A stretch of 64,000 bases of DNA from Linnemannia elongata (GCA_036320915.1 JAXBDG010000002.1:3128001-3192000); one strand, 5' to 3'. Positions 47,201 to 60,283 are shown, numbered from the stretch's first letter. Numbers and translations: made by a program. The notes: generated from the sequence alone by a model not told the origin.

Positions 47201-48672
47201 CTACCACGTGGACTCGCCCGTGAATACCATATTGACGCCCGTCGCGATGCACCAGTACCTGAAAATGTTCAACTTTTTATGGCGTCTCAAGAGAGTGGAG
47301 CATGCACTGTCGTCTGCTTGGAGGCGCCAGACGACGAGCGCCAGAGCCATCAGACCAATTCTGGGTAAGGTTCGCTAACGGAAGTGAGATTATTCTGGGT
47401 AGTAGTCAACGATGGTGAAGCTAGTTAGCCTGGTGGTGTGTGTGTATATGGGGCACGACTCGTTTTTAATTGGTCGTGTTGAGGAGGTCCTTTTGTCGTC
47501 GGAGCAGAGCAACGACACATAAGCAGCACGTAACAGAGCACAATTGAGTTCATTGGGTTCATGGGTCCATCATGCGATTGTTGCCTATTTGGACCGTACT
47601 GTTGTCATCCCATCTCTCCTCTCTGTTCTGTTTTTCGTTTGCTTATGGCACATAGATCTGAGAAGGGGAAAGGAGAGCAAAATAAGGATGCACAAGAGGG
47701 CGGAGAAAGGATTTTTGGGTGATGTGTGTACTTTTTCTTTATGTGATTTCTTTTTTTTTGCCTCTCTCTCTCTCTTTTTAAGCGCACCAAACGTCGGATA
47801 TTGCATATGAAAGTAAAAGAGTGAGGAGAGAGAGGAGGGGGACAAGCATACCCCTGGTTGTTCGTTTTTTTTCTGTTCAATTTACTGCTGTTTGCTAGGG
47901 ATATACTTTGTTGGCTTTTCTTCTATGATACTTCAGTTGACTGACGTTCCTATACCATTATTCGTTTGGATGCTTAAACAAAATAGAACTTGTTCCGGAA
48001 CTTCACCACTGCAGGATAGTATGCGGAGAGATGATTCACTTTGTATATCAGCTCCAGTACTACATTCTGTTTGAAGTTCTCGAGTGCTCGTGGGACGAGC
48101 TGTTGAAGGCAATCGAGAACAACAACACGACTACCGACCTGGACTCGTTGATTGAAGCCCACTCAAAGTATCTACGAGATGTGACGTCCAAGGGGCTTTT
48201 GGCGGCGTCCCACGATGCAAACATGATGCCGCGGCTGTTAGAGCTTCTGGCGACGATTCTGGACTACAAAATAGCACAGGATAATCTGTACAACTATGCG
48301 CTAGCCGAGATTGAGCGCCGTGAACGACTGGCCCAGACGGCCGACCGGAGGACGCGACATGGACAGTGGGGTCTGACCGACCAGGACGAGACGTTGGATC
48401 GGATTCCTGATGAGCAGTTTGAAGAGCTGGTGCCGGGCCTGTTGAGGACGTTGAACGAGTACTCGATGCAGTTCAAGAGGGAACTGTCTCAGCTGTTGAT
48501 TACGTTGTCTGCGGATGGTGATTCAGACCTGCGGTTCTTGAGCTTCCGGTTGGACTTTAATGAGTTCTATCTGGGATCGTTGAAGGCTGCGATGGTTGGT
48601 GGAGGAGCTACTTCTTCTTCATCAGTAGCAGCAGCGGCGACGATGACGGGTAGAAAGGCGACCATGAGGTAG
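44243..48672 (+). CDS. GCP3: Gamma-tubulin complex component 3 (Spc98/Alp6)
   Basis: Component of the gamma-tubulin complex that nucleates microtubules at the spindle pole body. Ten exons join in phase: 44243-44424, 44575-44636, 44767-44837, 44971-45540, 45644-45833, 45967-46235, 46344-46431, 46674-46857, 47024-47364 and 47987-48672 (880 residues, human about 907). The GRIP1 region begins near residue 220 with LLRDLIFVFQGIDGKMVKF. The middle includes RWIYGGELEDPRTEFF and ILLGQGDFIQHLMESL. The GRIP2 part has [25 protein letters not shown] and VLECSWDELL and ends RFLSFRLDFNEFY. The first exon holds the GCP3-type N-terminal helix bundle. A T25 tract lies in intron 7, and intron 9 is long (622 bp). 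Confidence 0.94.
46530..46554. repeat. Poly(T) tract, 25 nt, inside an intron
   Basis: T run within intron 7 of GCP3 (46432-46673), well upstream of the acceptor, so not simply the polypyrimidine tract. Confidence 0.95.
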
Positions 48673-49597
48673 TCAGTGGTCAGTAGTGAGGAGGAAGAGG
48701 AAGGGGGCGCGAGTTTGGGGGACTGGGAGGGGACCATTGTCGGACCGAACAATTTTTTTTTTCTTTAGTTTGATCATTAATGAAGAAGGTACATGCTTAT
48801 TGAATCATGCAATCTTTGAATGGGCTGGTTGTTTTTTTGTCGTCGTTCTGTGCCGTTTCTTCTATTCATATCCCTCCTTGCCTTACCACAACCACTTGTC
48901 CCTTTCATCTTTCTGCCTTTAGTTTGTTTTCTTTTCCTTTATCGGACGATTGCCCTTTTTTTTTTTTTTTCTTTCACTAGCCAATCCTTCGATTGGCCTC
49001 TTGCTGCAACCTGTCGTCAGTTCAGCCAATGTCAGGTCTACCCGTTTCAAGCTCCTAGGAAGAGCGAAACAACGAGTCTTCTTGCCTTTGGACCGACCTA
49101 GGTACGCGCAAGCGAAGCAAGCGGAGCAAACATAAAATAAGATAAAGGAGAGTGCGGCAAAAAAATCGACTCGGGTCCGTCTTTACTTTGTACCTTTGTT
49201 TTCTATTCAGTTGTGCTTTGCTATTGACCTAGAGAAAAAAGAAAAAAAAAAAAAGGCAGATTGGCAGGCGCGACCTACCACAACTTCCTCACTCTCGTCG
49301 CCCATCACTTCCTTTTTGTATTTTGAGTCTCCGTAGGGCACTGTAGTAGACCACCATGAGCTCGTCCTATCCATGGTGTCGTTCTATTCTTCTCTCCCTG
49401 TCTCTCTCTATCGCTAAGTGAAAGTGAAAGAGTACAACGACAGCGAGGAGACGACGAGTATATAAAGAGACTACGAACTCGTCCCTGTTCCTGTCGCGCG
49501 TTTCTACACCTCCCCTCTCTCCACTCTCCTCATCAACTTTGGTGTCTCATCACTTTTTCTTCTTCCTTCATTCCCTTTCATCTCCTTTTCTTTCAAG
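48673..49597. other. Intergenic region and promoter of the CoA-transferase gene
   Basis: Between GCP3 and the CoA transferase. T- and C-rich, with a TATA element at 49459 and a CT-rich leader after 49490. No gene is seen. Confidence 0.5.
49459..49466 (+). promoter_or_regulatory. TATA box of the CoA-transferase gene
   Basis: TATATAAA at about 130 bp upstream of the start codon at 49598, followed by a CT-rich leader. Confidence 0.55.
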
Positions 49598-51847
49598 ATG
49601 CAGTCTACGCTGAATCAGTCTCCACGACTGCTAGCCTCCGTCCAAAGAGTCTCCTCGTCGTCCTTGTCGAGTGGTCCTAGCGTCCCGCTCCTAAGCCTCA
49701 AGTACTCCTCCTCTTCCACCTCGTCCTACTCGACTTCCTCCGTCGCTCGGCCTACTCTTGCCGCGTTAAGACTTTCAGTTGCTCCTAGGTCACCAGTAGT
49801 CACCACTACTACTCTTTTCCAGCAGGTCTCCTCGACGTCAAATACCACTACTGCTATTGCTGCTGCTCTTAGGTTACCGTTGTTGAGACGCGCTTTCTCG
49901 ACACAGGTGCCCTCCCAAGATCAAAAATACGCCACCTCTCCTGCTACGACGACTACGCCTGTCGTGAACGACACGATCGAGTCGTTGCTTTCCAAGAGCC
50001 TTCATGACCAGGGCTCGGAAGCAGCAAAGAAGGAGAAGAAGGCGGAACCAGGACCATTGGATGGGATCCGTGTTCTTGACCTGACGCGTGTTCTTGGTAT
50101 GTTGTTGAGTGTCTGGTTGTTATTCTTTTTTTATTCTTGCGTGGTTAGTTCATTCGAGTTCTCTGATCGCCTACGAAAAATATTTTTTTCAGGGGGCACC
50201 GCTGCTCACTTTTTTTCTATTTTTTTTTTTTTCTGTGTTCGTTTGCATATTGGCGTGTTGCGGAAATTGACTCAGCGGGACCATATTGCACTCAGCTGCT
50301 GGGTGACCTAGGGTGAGTAAAAGTTCCATGCTGTCGGTGTCGTTCGTCATGCACTTCTTTCGAACATACGTCTTTTCTTTAACCTCTGCTTAGTTGCTGT
50401 TGCTGACCGCGTTCACCACTTCTAACCTACCTCCCTCTTTCCCCTTATTCTCATCCTCTAGCGCGGAGGTTATCAAGGTAGAGAACCCCAAGGGGGGAGA
50501 CGACACCCGCGCATGGGGCCCACCCTTTGCCGCAAACCCAGACGGATCCGAGACTGAGTCGGCCTACTTTCTCAGCGTCAACCGAAACAAGAAGTCCATC
50601 ACTGTTAATATCCGGTCTGAGGCCGGCAAGCAATTGATTCGGGATCTGGTCAAGAAGTGTGATATCTTGGTCGAGAATTATGTTCCTGGCAAGCTTGCAG
50701 GGATGGGTTTGGGGTATGAGGATTTGTCGGCTTTGAATCCTGGGCTTATCTATGCTTCTATTACTGGTAATTTGGAACTTGAAAGGATGGACTAGTAGGA
50801 TGAGCATAGTTGGTGCTGGTGAAAAGGCAAAAGAAAGAACTAGGGGCCTCATCGATTATTTTTTTTCTTTCTTTCCTCTCTGTGATCATTGGAAAATAGG
50901 ATATGGACAGACGGGACCGTATGCATCGAGACCTGGATATGATGTGATGATTGAGGCCGAGGCTGGACTGATGTATATTACAGGCGAGGAGCAGGGACCC
51001 CCTGTCAAGGTGGGCGTTGCTGTTACTGGTAAGAACCTTCTATTCCCTCTGTGGTTATGCATCGAATTAGGGACGACAAGAACAAAAAACAGTGAGGCAA
51101 ACGACGGATACGATAGTCACAACAAATTAACATAAATGATGTGATCCAATGGCTTACTTAGATTTAACGACGGGGCTATATGCACATGGAGGGATCCTGG
51201 CAGCACTTTTGGCACGCCACAGGACCGGTCGTGGTCAACACGTCGACTGCTCGCTACTCGAATCCCAAGTCGCAACGCTGGCCAACATCGGAAGTTCGTA
51301 CCTGATTGCCGGCAAGGAGGCGAAGAGGATGGGAACAGCACATCCTTCAATTGTGCCTTACCAGGTCCTCAAGACACGCGACTCACACATCATGATCGGC
51401 GCCGGAAACGACGGTCAGTTCCGAACCCTCTGTAAAGTCCTCCAGCTCGACTCTCTTTCCGACAACCCACTGTACAAGACCAACCGGGACCGTGTCCAGA
51501 ACCGTGACGAGTTGATCCGGATCCTGACTAACCGTCTGCAGACAGAGAAGAATACCTTCTGGCTCAAGGCCCTCGAAGGAAAGGGAGTTCCTTTTGCGCC
51601 GATCCACAATATCGGACAGACGTTCTCACACCCACAGGTGTTGGCGAGGGGGATGGTGCATGAGGTGGAGCATGTCAAGGCGGGCAAGATCAAATTGATT
51701 GGTATGCCTGTCAAGTATTCTGACACCAAACCGACGATCCGGGCAGCACCGCCACTACTGGGTGAGCACACTGAGCAGGTCTTGAGTTCCGTGCTTGGCT
51801 ATGAGGATGATAAGATCCGGGACTTGAAAGTCTCTCATTCCATTTGA
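49598..51847 (+). CDS. SUGCT: Mitochondrial CaiB/BaiF (family III) CoA-transferase, SUGCT-like
   Basis: Family III CoA-transferase, probably moving CoA between dicarboxylates such as succinyl-CoA and glutarate in mitochondria. Five exons join in phase: 49598-50096, 50276-50312, 50462-50766, 50900-51028 and 51162-51847 (551 residues). The first ~110 residues are Ser/Thr/Arg-rich without acidic residues, a likely mitochondrial presequence. The catalytic part begins [31 protein letters not shown]; exon 2 is only 37 nt and encodes [12 protein letters not shown]. The catalytic Asp is Asp295 in [15 protein letters not shown]. Later signatures are [16 protein letters not shown] and [10 protein letters not shown], and the C-terminus [12 protein letters not shown] is typical. 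Substrate choice within the family is inferred from similarity to SUGCT; formyl-CoA transferase is an alternative. Confidence 0.87.
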
Positions 51848-52347
51848 GACTATGTATCCCCTTGTGGTATTTAGTTGTGTGCCATTTTCTAGCTTTTTTT
51901 TTTCTGCCTCCTTCCCGTCCCTCCCTTGTGCTTTTCCCTTTGCTCTTTTGTTTGAACCCTGCAGCAGCAAGGTAGAAATATGGGCTGGTTGGTTGTTATC
52001 TGTTTGATCTTCGTTTCTGTTTACCTTTTTTTCTGTTGCCTTCATCTCATTTTGCATAATTAAAATCTGTCTTTCCATCGACTTGCCACTTTTTTTTCTT
52101 CTTCATCTTCGACTCTTATTGTTTCTTTCGTCATGGGCCATCAAGACATCGTTTTTTTTTTTTTTTTTTTTGATTTGTTTTGTTTTGTTTTTGCCTTGGT
52201 GCCAACGATAGAGGCGAAACAATAAGGCATAAAGAGAACTGTAGAACATGGAACCATTAGCCCCATCCCCTTTTAACATCAATTGCAAGCGAAAAAGGAA
52301 CATGAGACGTGGAAACCATTCCTCAAAGAACATTGCCATGCAAAAAC

Positions 52348-52378
<31 letters not shown>

Positions 52379-52734
52379 TCACGACCAAAAGGAGCCAAGT
52401 TGCGGTATAACATTTTTTTTATGGGTGGCAAAATTGTTAGTTGACCAGCAACGAAACAAAAAAAGCCTGAAAAAAATGGGGTTCTTTTTATTAATGTGTC
52501 TTTGATTTTAATTCTTGATGCGAACACACTGGCCACATCAGGGAAGGAAAGAAAATAAAGGAAGGGACCACAACGATTTAAAAAAAGAAGTGTTTTTTGT
52601 GTAGAGTGGTTTTTTCTGAATGAGTTTTTTTAGGGGTGAAATAGCGAATCGGTCGGGAAGGAGGGAGGGGAGGGGATCGTTAAAAGGAAATGCTGGAGAC
52701 AAATGCTTGTGTGAAAAGAATCCTCAAGGAGTCT
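51848..52734. other. Convergent 3' region with inverted T/A tracts
   Basis: Between two converging genes. Contains T20 (52152-52171) and A29 (52348-52376) tracts on the same strand, about 175 bp apart, and many short T or A runs. No gene is seen. Confidence 0.5.
52348..52376. repeat. Poly(A) tract, 29 nt
   Basis: Uninterrupted A run; inverted partner of the T20 tract at 52152-52171. Confidence 0.95.
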
Positions 52735-53442
52735 TTACTTGTTGGACTTGGAGGCGGAGGCCTTGGGGACCTTGACGGTGATAGCCTTGCGCTTGGCGAA
52801 GAGCTCGTGACCATCGGGCTGGTTGGCGTTGGGGAACTCGCCGATGAGGGGGGACTTGGGACCATAGTTGGCAATAAGAGGAGCAACACCCTTGATCTCA
52901 CCACCGTTCTTTCCGTTGATCTTGACGTCGACACAGTTGGAGTACAACTCACGGTTTCCGACGGCGTTGTTCCAGAGCCACATGAAGATGGCGTTTCCAG
53001 AGGGAGCCGATGCGGGGATCTTGACGTCGACAGAGTACTTTGAGGTGGAGACAGTTCCCTTCAAGCAGTCGCGGAGGACGGTCTTGATGACGACCCAGGT
53101 CTTACCCTTGTCGTACGAGAGGGCGTACTGGCAGTGTCCACCACCGTGGGAGGCGCCGATCGAGTACTCGGTCTTGATGGTCTGACCGGCCTTGAAGGTC
53201 TGGCGCTTCGAGGCGGGGACGGTGTGCTTGCAGATGGGCGCACCGATGGTGTCGTGGGTACCGATGGGCGAGTTGATGTCATAGTCAAAGGCCTGGCCCT
53301 TGGGAGGAGCGGGGCAGCCGGCAAAGGAGCCGTAGCGGGGGCAGGGGGAGCGGAGACCGACGTGGGCTTCGGTCATGGGGGTGGAGGAGAGGATGGCGAG
53401 GCAGGCAGCGGCGGCCATGGCGATGAAGGAAGTCTTAAGCAT
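52735..53442 (-). CDS. Secreted LPMO-like copper protein
   Basis: Single-exon 235-residue secreted protein. A signal peptide (1-26, hydrophobic MAAAACLAILSS core) ends ...MTEA, so the mature chain begins with His27 (HVGLRSPCPRYG). An exposed N-terminal histidine is the hallmark of lytic polysaccharide monooxygenases, which use it in a copper histidine brace. A second ligand could be His99 or His103 in GASHGGGHCQYALS, a motif seen in AA11/AA16-like families. Cysteines at 34, 43, 71 and 104 and two later ones would form disulfides. The C-terminus is Lys/Ser-rich. The likely role is oxidative attack on chitin or another wall polysaccharide; a copper-binding protein without oxidase activity is possible. 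A TATA box lies about 190 bp upstream. Confidence 0.8.
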   Translation of the reverse strand: MLKTSFIAMAAAACLAILSSTPMTEAHVGLRSPCPRYGSFAGCPAPPKGQAFDYDINSPIGTHDTIGAPICKHTVPASKRQTFKAGQTIKTEYSIGASHGGGHCQYALSYDKGKTWVVIKTVLRDCLKGTVSTSKYSVDVKIPASAPSGNAIFMWLWNNAVGNRELYSNCVDVKINGKNGGEIKGVAPLIANYGPKSPLIGEFPNANQPDGHELFAKRKAITVKVPKASASKSNK

Positions 53443-53631
53443 CTTGAAACGTTGGGTTGGTGGGAGGGTTGAGGTGGAGGTTGGTTGTTGAAGGGGTATG
53501 TAAGGAAGTTTGAGGGTATTAACAAGGATTTGTTAGTATGTGAGGGGATTCGCTAAGGAAGGGGATCGTTAACTTGTGGAGGTGAGTGATGATGAGAAAA
53601 AAAAGAGGCAAATGGCCACCGATCGTCTGCC

Positions 53632-53638
53632 TTTTATA
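53632..53638 (-). promoter_or_regulatory. TATA box of the LPMO-like gene
   Basis: TATAAAA on the minus strand within GGTATAAAAGGC, about 190 bp upstream of the start codon at 53442. Confidence 0.6.
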
Positions 53639-54277
53639 CCCATTGGAGAGATGAAAAACTAATATGAATTGACCAAGCCCAGCAGCGGCAGCTAGGGAAG
53701 GAGAATGTAAGATGAATGACTGGATGAGGTGACAGGGGAGGAACACAAAGAAAAAAAAATGAGGGGTACCATCTTGGAGGTACCTTTTTTCTCCTCCGGA
53801 GACAAAACGAAGAGAGCGATAAAATAATCGAATAATTGGCTGTGATGTGTTGTTGAGAGCAGAACAATCTAACAGACAGACAAACCCTACTCTGTTGATT
53901 TCTCTTCTTTTTTGAAAGAACAAGAACGAGGGAAGTCATTCGTTCTATGGAGATTGGGTTCCGGAGGTAGTAAAGGAACCATAACCGAGAAAGAAAACGA
54001 GCGATCGAGAAGCAAAAAGTGAGAGAGGCGTTAAGGCATTCTTGAAAAAAACTCAAAAACACGCACACAAAAAAGCTTTTCTGGCACCACACACATGCAC
54101 AAAAGGGAGAATGGACATGTAAGGCTTGGTTTGAACACAAAGAAACACATGCGGGAACCAGATAAACAATGCCAGGAGTAAGAGTTATAGAAGGAAGGAG
54201 GAATTGCTATGTTGTGACAAGAACAAGCATGCACGAAAGGAAACAAACTGGCTCGATGTGCAAAATTGTCCACTGCC

Positions 54278-54320
54278 CATGCCAATGGCTACCACCTGTT
54301 AACTAACAGTCATTGGCATG
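54278..54320. repeat. Compound inverted repeat
   Basis: Outer perfect arms CATGCCAATG (54278-54287) and CATTGGCATG (54311-54320) enclose an inner palindrome CTGTTA-AC-TAACAG (54296-54309). The spacers between outer and inner arms are unequal (8 and 1 nt). It lies about 840 bp upstream of the LPMO-like gene. Confidence 0.65.
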
Positions 54321-57300
54321 TAATCGTACGAACCTCAGGAATGAGTGAATGCCTTCGTTGTTGCCTACAAACAAACAAAGAGGCAATCACCAATTGACTT
54401 CATCAAACTGAATGACCTAACGTCGGTATGCCTATCCTAACTATCGATCCATATAATCATATAGCCGAAGAAAAGAAAAAAACAGTCAGCTCACCTCATT
54501 TCAAAAGGAGGGAGGAGAAAGACAACCTCAAACAAGACCAACCTTACAGGTTGCAACAACTGCTGCATATTACAGCTAATTTGCGCGGACAAACAACTCC
54601 TCTTTCCACTGCAGAATTTCTGTGATCGCTCTCAAATAAACAACACCTAAACAATCGATTTATCTAATCCATAGGCCGCCTGGTGTTCCTGGTGTGCCCT
54701 GCGCCAAAAAAAATCAACTCCCTCACTCAGTGCATAATCCACTTCTCGTCCTGGCTCACCTCCCACTTTGAAACACTAACTATCGTTTGATTGCAATTTC
54801 AACCTTACTGTTGGTCACCCAAATCGAAAAAAAAAGTGGAGAAGAAAAAAAAGTAGTGAGCACATAAACAACACAACAACACTGAAAGCTAAACAGTCAA
54901 AACAGCGTCACCCAGCCTCTAACTCACTAATAAGTTGCTTTCCAGCTTAGATCTGGAGGGGTGCCATTTTCTAGACTACATCAAAGACTCAGTAAAACTT
55001 ATGCAGGAACAATGTTAATTGATTTGGTGACGGACTATCAGAAACCATTTTTTTTTCTTCAAAAGATCAGGGTCACAAACGCGCAACGCGTCGAAGAAGA
55101 TAGTAGCACGAAAAATAAACCATTACCACTCCTACGCCTCCCTCTCCTCATCTTCCCCTCTTCACACCTCCTACCCAGCATGCCACTCCCTATCATGATA
55201 TCATGCCCCTTGGATGAAAGAACAGTAACAACATGAATCATAAAACAATTCCATCACAAGTTCCCTCCTTCCAAATGAGAATTCAACTTTGTTTTTATTT
55301 TGTTTGTGTTTCGTCTTTGTTTGCTCTTAGGATCTCCTTCTCTCCCTCTCTCCCTCTCTCTCATTCCTCGCTCTTCTTACATTCTTAGTAACGTTTCATT
55401 GCAATTGCGGATCATTAACCTATGGTTCACGGAAGAATAACCTTTCAAAGACAAATGTGAGAACAAAGCAAACATGGAGTGGTTCGGAAATATTAGCCTT
55501 GACTAGGCCCGGCGTCTCCTGCCCCTTATTTACGCCCAGTAATGCAGGGACCTCTTCCATCCCTTTCTTCGGTTCTATATCCTCCGTACCCATGCAAATC
55601 AGGACGGTTCCAATTTTTGTTGGTCTTGCTTTGGTTTCTTTATCTGTACCTTTTTTTTGTCTCACCCATTCGCCCCATTGTCTGACAGCAATGTTGTCGA
55701 AGCTACTCTACCCAGAACTGGAGTCAAGCCCGTCCATTTGCCTCAACAAGGACTAAATATCAGGACAATCTCACACTGGATAGCCCATAGTTGAGGATGA
55801 GACCGAGAAAGAAGATCGAAAAGGAATGTGAAGGAGGAGGAGGAGAGAAGCTCTGGTCATTTACGATGAAGTTTCCGAAATTTCGGCCTCATTTCTCTGC
55901 TTCTCTGTCAACTTCTCTCTCCCTTTCCTCACAAAAACTGGTTTGATGCTTTTCAATTGAACCTGCAATATAACTCTCTTTCTCCTGCCTCTCATCCTTC
56001 TTCTCAAACCTACGCTCTTCGTCTTCTTTTTCTTCCTTTTCTATACATGTACATCACCATCGTAAACCCACGACGTCCTATCCAGCGAAGAAAAAAAAAT
56101 TGCTAGGCTGATTTGAAAAAATTGCTCCTATCGAATCGGAACTTCTTTTGGCTCTAGCATGTTTTCATTCACTTGGCCTCATGTATTATCTCCCCCCCCC
56201 CCTTCCTTCCTCCACACCCCACCACATGTACTCCTTTGTTCGCTCCCAGTGATAATATTCTCAATGGAACACAATCGGATCATAATCAAACTAATGAGAC
56301 CACCTTCTCCCCTCCCCTATCCCTCAGCCTGTTGATACATAACAGTCGAGGAGAAGCAATGTAGGGTTCCGGGTCGGTATGTATTTTTTTTCAGCTTCGG
56401 AACAAGTGAAGGACTACGCAATAGACGTGGTGTGACCATACTTCTTTGGTACTGAAGAAAGATATCATATCATTCTAGTTTTATTAGTTCCTTGACGGAT
56501 GAGGGATGTTTATTGGAGCGGAAGCATAATCTGTTAGTCAACCTTCTGCTTGGTTCGAAGCTATCGAAAAAAAAAAGTAGGTAGGAGAGTCATTAATGTC
56601 TCCGGAAGCGAAAATGATGAGGGTCGGTCATCAATGGAGTAATTGGAAGTAAAGGAATAGGTACCTAACTGACGAAAGAAGGTAAGAGACAAAGTTTTCA
56701 ATTGGAAATCGTGAATGGATGGATAGCTTAGGGGAACAAGGAGTGAAGGGGCGCGTTTGGATGTTGAGGGCGCCGGAATAGGGGGCATGGAGGCAGGGAG
56801 GCAACTAGGGACCTGGAATATTAGATTGTACATTTGGTAACGTACATGTCTTGCTCGAAGGAAAAAAGTATCGCGTAGTTGCATAAGGGACGCGTTCCGG
56901 GCTGGTTGTATCTCCTGAGGTGTACAGAGATCAAGAAGGGACGAATGGTAATGGAGGAAACCATTGGGTCTGGTTCCTCCTCGATCTGCTTCTTGGACAA
57001 AATATTCAACTCATTCACCCATCCCATCGGACTTGATAGCTACTCAATGAACATGCACAACAAGAAAAGAAAAGAAAAAGAAGGAATGATAACATTGTCT
57101 GGTAATAAGATCGCCATCGATGGCTGTTTTTTGTCGTTCCCTTGCAGAAATGTTTATTGGGCCTTTTGGAATGACATAGAAGGCCTGGAAGGAATGTTCT
57201 CCAACGGCATAGTCGCCAATTGCTTATTGTTTGCTTTGCTTTTTTTTTGTTTTGTTTTGATTGACATGTAAAGAACCGACAAACGCAATAAACAAACAGA

Positions 57301-60254
57301 AACAAGGGCCAAAAAAACGTGGGCTGCGCGAGCGAGATATTTTTCTTCCTTCCCTCCTTCCCTCTTCACCCTCCCTTTCCTTCTTGCACTCGAATATCTT
57401 TCTCTTAGATCCTTTTTCATTCCTTCCATCCCATATTTCTCATGAAGCGGAATAAGAAGAAAAAAATATATTATCAAACGAAATTGTTTTATTGTTGCGG
57501 CTCTCAATTGTGTGCAGTGGCGGGTTCCACCTGCAGGGAGAGAACAAACACAGGAAAGGACAGACAGGGCCAATTTGTTTGCTTCATTTGATGCATTATC
57601 GCTCTCTTGATCGCAAATGTATCACAACACAGATGAATACATGGCGGGAGTATGAGGGCAGCAGAAAGAAAGAATAAGAAAAAAGTCGAACAGCCAACCA
57701 GGCAGCTCTCCCAATGTAAGTCGACTGTTGACCGTTGGAATCCGACGTAGTATCCAGATCGAGGCTCGTCATCGCAATTTTTTTTCTTGAATGGGTACTG
57801 TACTCCTTGAATGGAGTGTAACGGTGCGTAGTAGAGTAAGTAAATTGCATGTGGTGAACCCAGCAAATGAGGTTAAATTGCACCGCTCTTTGAAAAAAAA
57901 TAAGGACCTTGCAGATCACGGTGCATCGATGGGGGGATCAAAGGAAGGATCAATATGAAGAGGTTCTCAGCTACTTTATCTGGCCTGACCTACAGTGTCC
58001 TACTTTGATGTCTTGTCCAACTGATGCGTATATGAGTGTGGCGTGATCGAGTTGACTGGTGGGTGGTGGCAACAACAACTTAAAGGAACGATCTTCCAGG
58101 ACGGGCTTGCTGCTTTTGTTTTTGTTTCTTTCTGATTCTTCCACGGGTTCAATTGCACACTCTTCCCTTGCATATCTCCCTCGCACCCTCTTGGAAATTG
58201 CAATAAGGCATCATCGGGGCAGCGGAGTGGTGAGCACATCCCCTTTTATGTGTTGTCCCACTTAATAGGTCTCACATCGCATACATATACACTCGTCTTT
58301 GGTTCACTCAGACAGCGACATAGGTAGGGTGACCATATACAATGGGGACTATGACCGCTGCACTGCTACCATTGTCGATTACGTGACTGTGACCGCCACT
58401 CTTCTTCTTTCTTATGAGAGCTCGCAATATACCTCCTACACTTGGTATCGGCCGGCTTTGGGGGACCCATCGGCATCTGGGACTGGGGTTGATCGATCCA
58501 GTTCAGACACCGAAAGAATACCTTCCGGGTTAACAACCAACTCCTCCTTTCTCCTTGACGTGCAGAATACAGGATACCGTTTCTTTTCTGTTCAAGTAAT
58601 CAAAAAACCTCTATCCCACGCATACTCCTTCGCTCTCAACAATGATGGGCGTGCAGTATATTCGACCCTTTCACAAATGGTTCTTCCGAACTTCCCCCTT
58701 TGTAACGAAAAAGAAGTACCATAACTGGCCTGGGGCATTATTACTTTCCTTCACTCCTTCACTACTTCCTCCTCCGCGCTTTTTTTTCATCATCCCCTTT
58801 TTTTTCTTTCTATGCATATCTCTCTCTAAGAAGCGCGCCTTCTCCGACATGCATGTAGTCTCCTAGTAGAGCCAAACCTACAGGCTGGACATACACGCGT
58901 AGTGCGCGCCTCCTAGTTCACTCTTGGGTGCATATGATAAATATTCATAGCGGACAAAGTATCATCCGTCCATCCTTCAGTCCTTGTACACTTCATATGC
59001 ATCTTACTGCTGCCTCAGCCCTCTTGACGCCAAGAAAATAAAGGGGGGAGGCATGGGGAATGTTGGAAGGAGAAAAGGAAAAAGATGCCCTTGCAACAGA
59101 AAAGAGAACAGAACATTACCAACGGCGTGAGAAATCACACGACAAAGAGATGAGAGATGAGAGAGAAGGAGAGTCAGAATAGAGGCAGGAGAGAATAAGA
59201 TCGGCTTAGCATGCATATATGGTGGCGAAGTGAAAAACGGGGCAGGGAATCTTTATGCCTTTCATATTCGGTTACGTTGCCGGCTTGTAAACAAAAGGAT
59301 GTACCATGTATCAGGCGATAGTGCAAAGGGGAAGGGAGGGAGGGAAGGGTTAACAACCAGGAGTGCCTGTGCGTGTTCTTTCTTGCTCGGCCGAACTTCT
59401 CCTCAGCTCAAAGGTGGATACGGTCATATGGAAAAGGGCAGCACATCGAATGCTGCTGCGGCTGTCAAACAAGACTAGTGTGAGTATGTGGGGTTCTTCT
59501 CACAGAAGGAAAAAAACTGATGGTCAGACGACAACAAGGCAAACCATGCCTCGGCATAGATGCCTATGCATCACTGATTGTACTCTCACGAAAGAAAAAC
59601 AAAGCAATGTCTATGGCCCGAGATATTCATCATATGCGTGGTGGTCAGCAGTAAAAGTGTAGTATGCCTGGTGCGCATAAAGGCGCAGTTGCGCACAGAC
59701 GGCGGTTTCTGATGAGATGATGGTGCCTGGTGCCTGAATAAAAATATCAGGCTTCTGGTTTCTGGAGTGTCAAGACGAGCTTAAATTATGATCACCTGAC
59801 TTTCTGTCGAGAAGCCACTACTGTCGAGTGTAAATTCACACCCGCTCCCCTCCCCCACAGTTTTCATTTCCATCCATCCCACTCCACTCCAACCCAATAC
59901 CCTACATGCCAAAAGATACTTCTGCTGGCTGTATTCTGCTTTCCTTTTGACGTCCATTACGCCCTACAAGAGAAAAGAACAAGACATCAAAGAGCGGAAG
60001 AGAGAAGAAAAACCCTCTCTGGCTACTTCTCTGTCCTGTACTGGCTAACAGGTGGGCGTTCGTCGTTCACATATACATGCCTTCCCTTGTAAATTAACGT
60101 AATTTAACAACAGTAACAGCCCATGGCTGTGTTGGTAAGCCAAGGGGGAAAAGTGCGTAGCGAGAAAAGGGACGCTGCAGTGGGCGTAGGCGGAAATCAT
60201 AGAACAATGAATAAACAACAGCATGCCACTGCCTCTCCGTTACCAGCTTACCAA

Positions 60255-60283
60255 CACATATACATACATACATACATACATAC
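60255..60283. repeat. (CATA)n microsatellite
   Basis: About seven ACAT/CATA units. Confidence 0.85.

Noticed and set aside
59732..59752. Short hairpin GCCTGA...TCAGGC
   Set aside because: Only six base pairs and no context, so likely chance.
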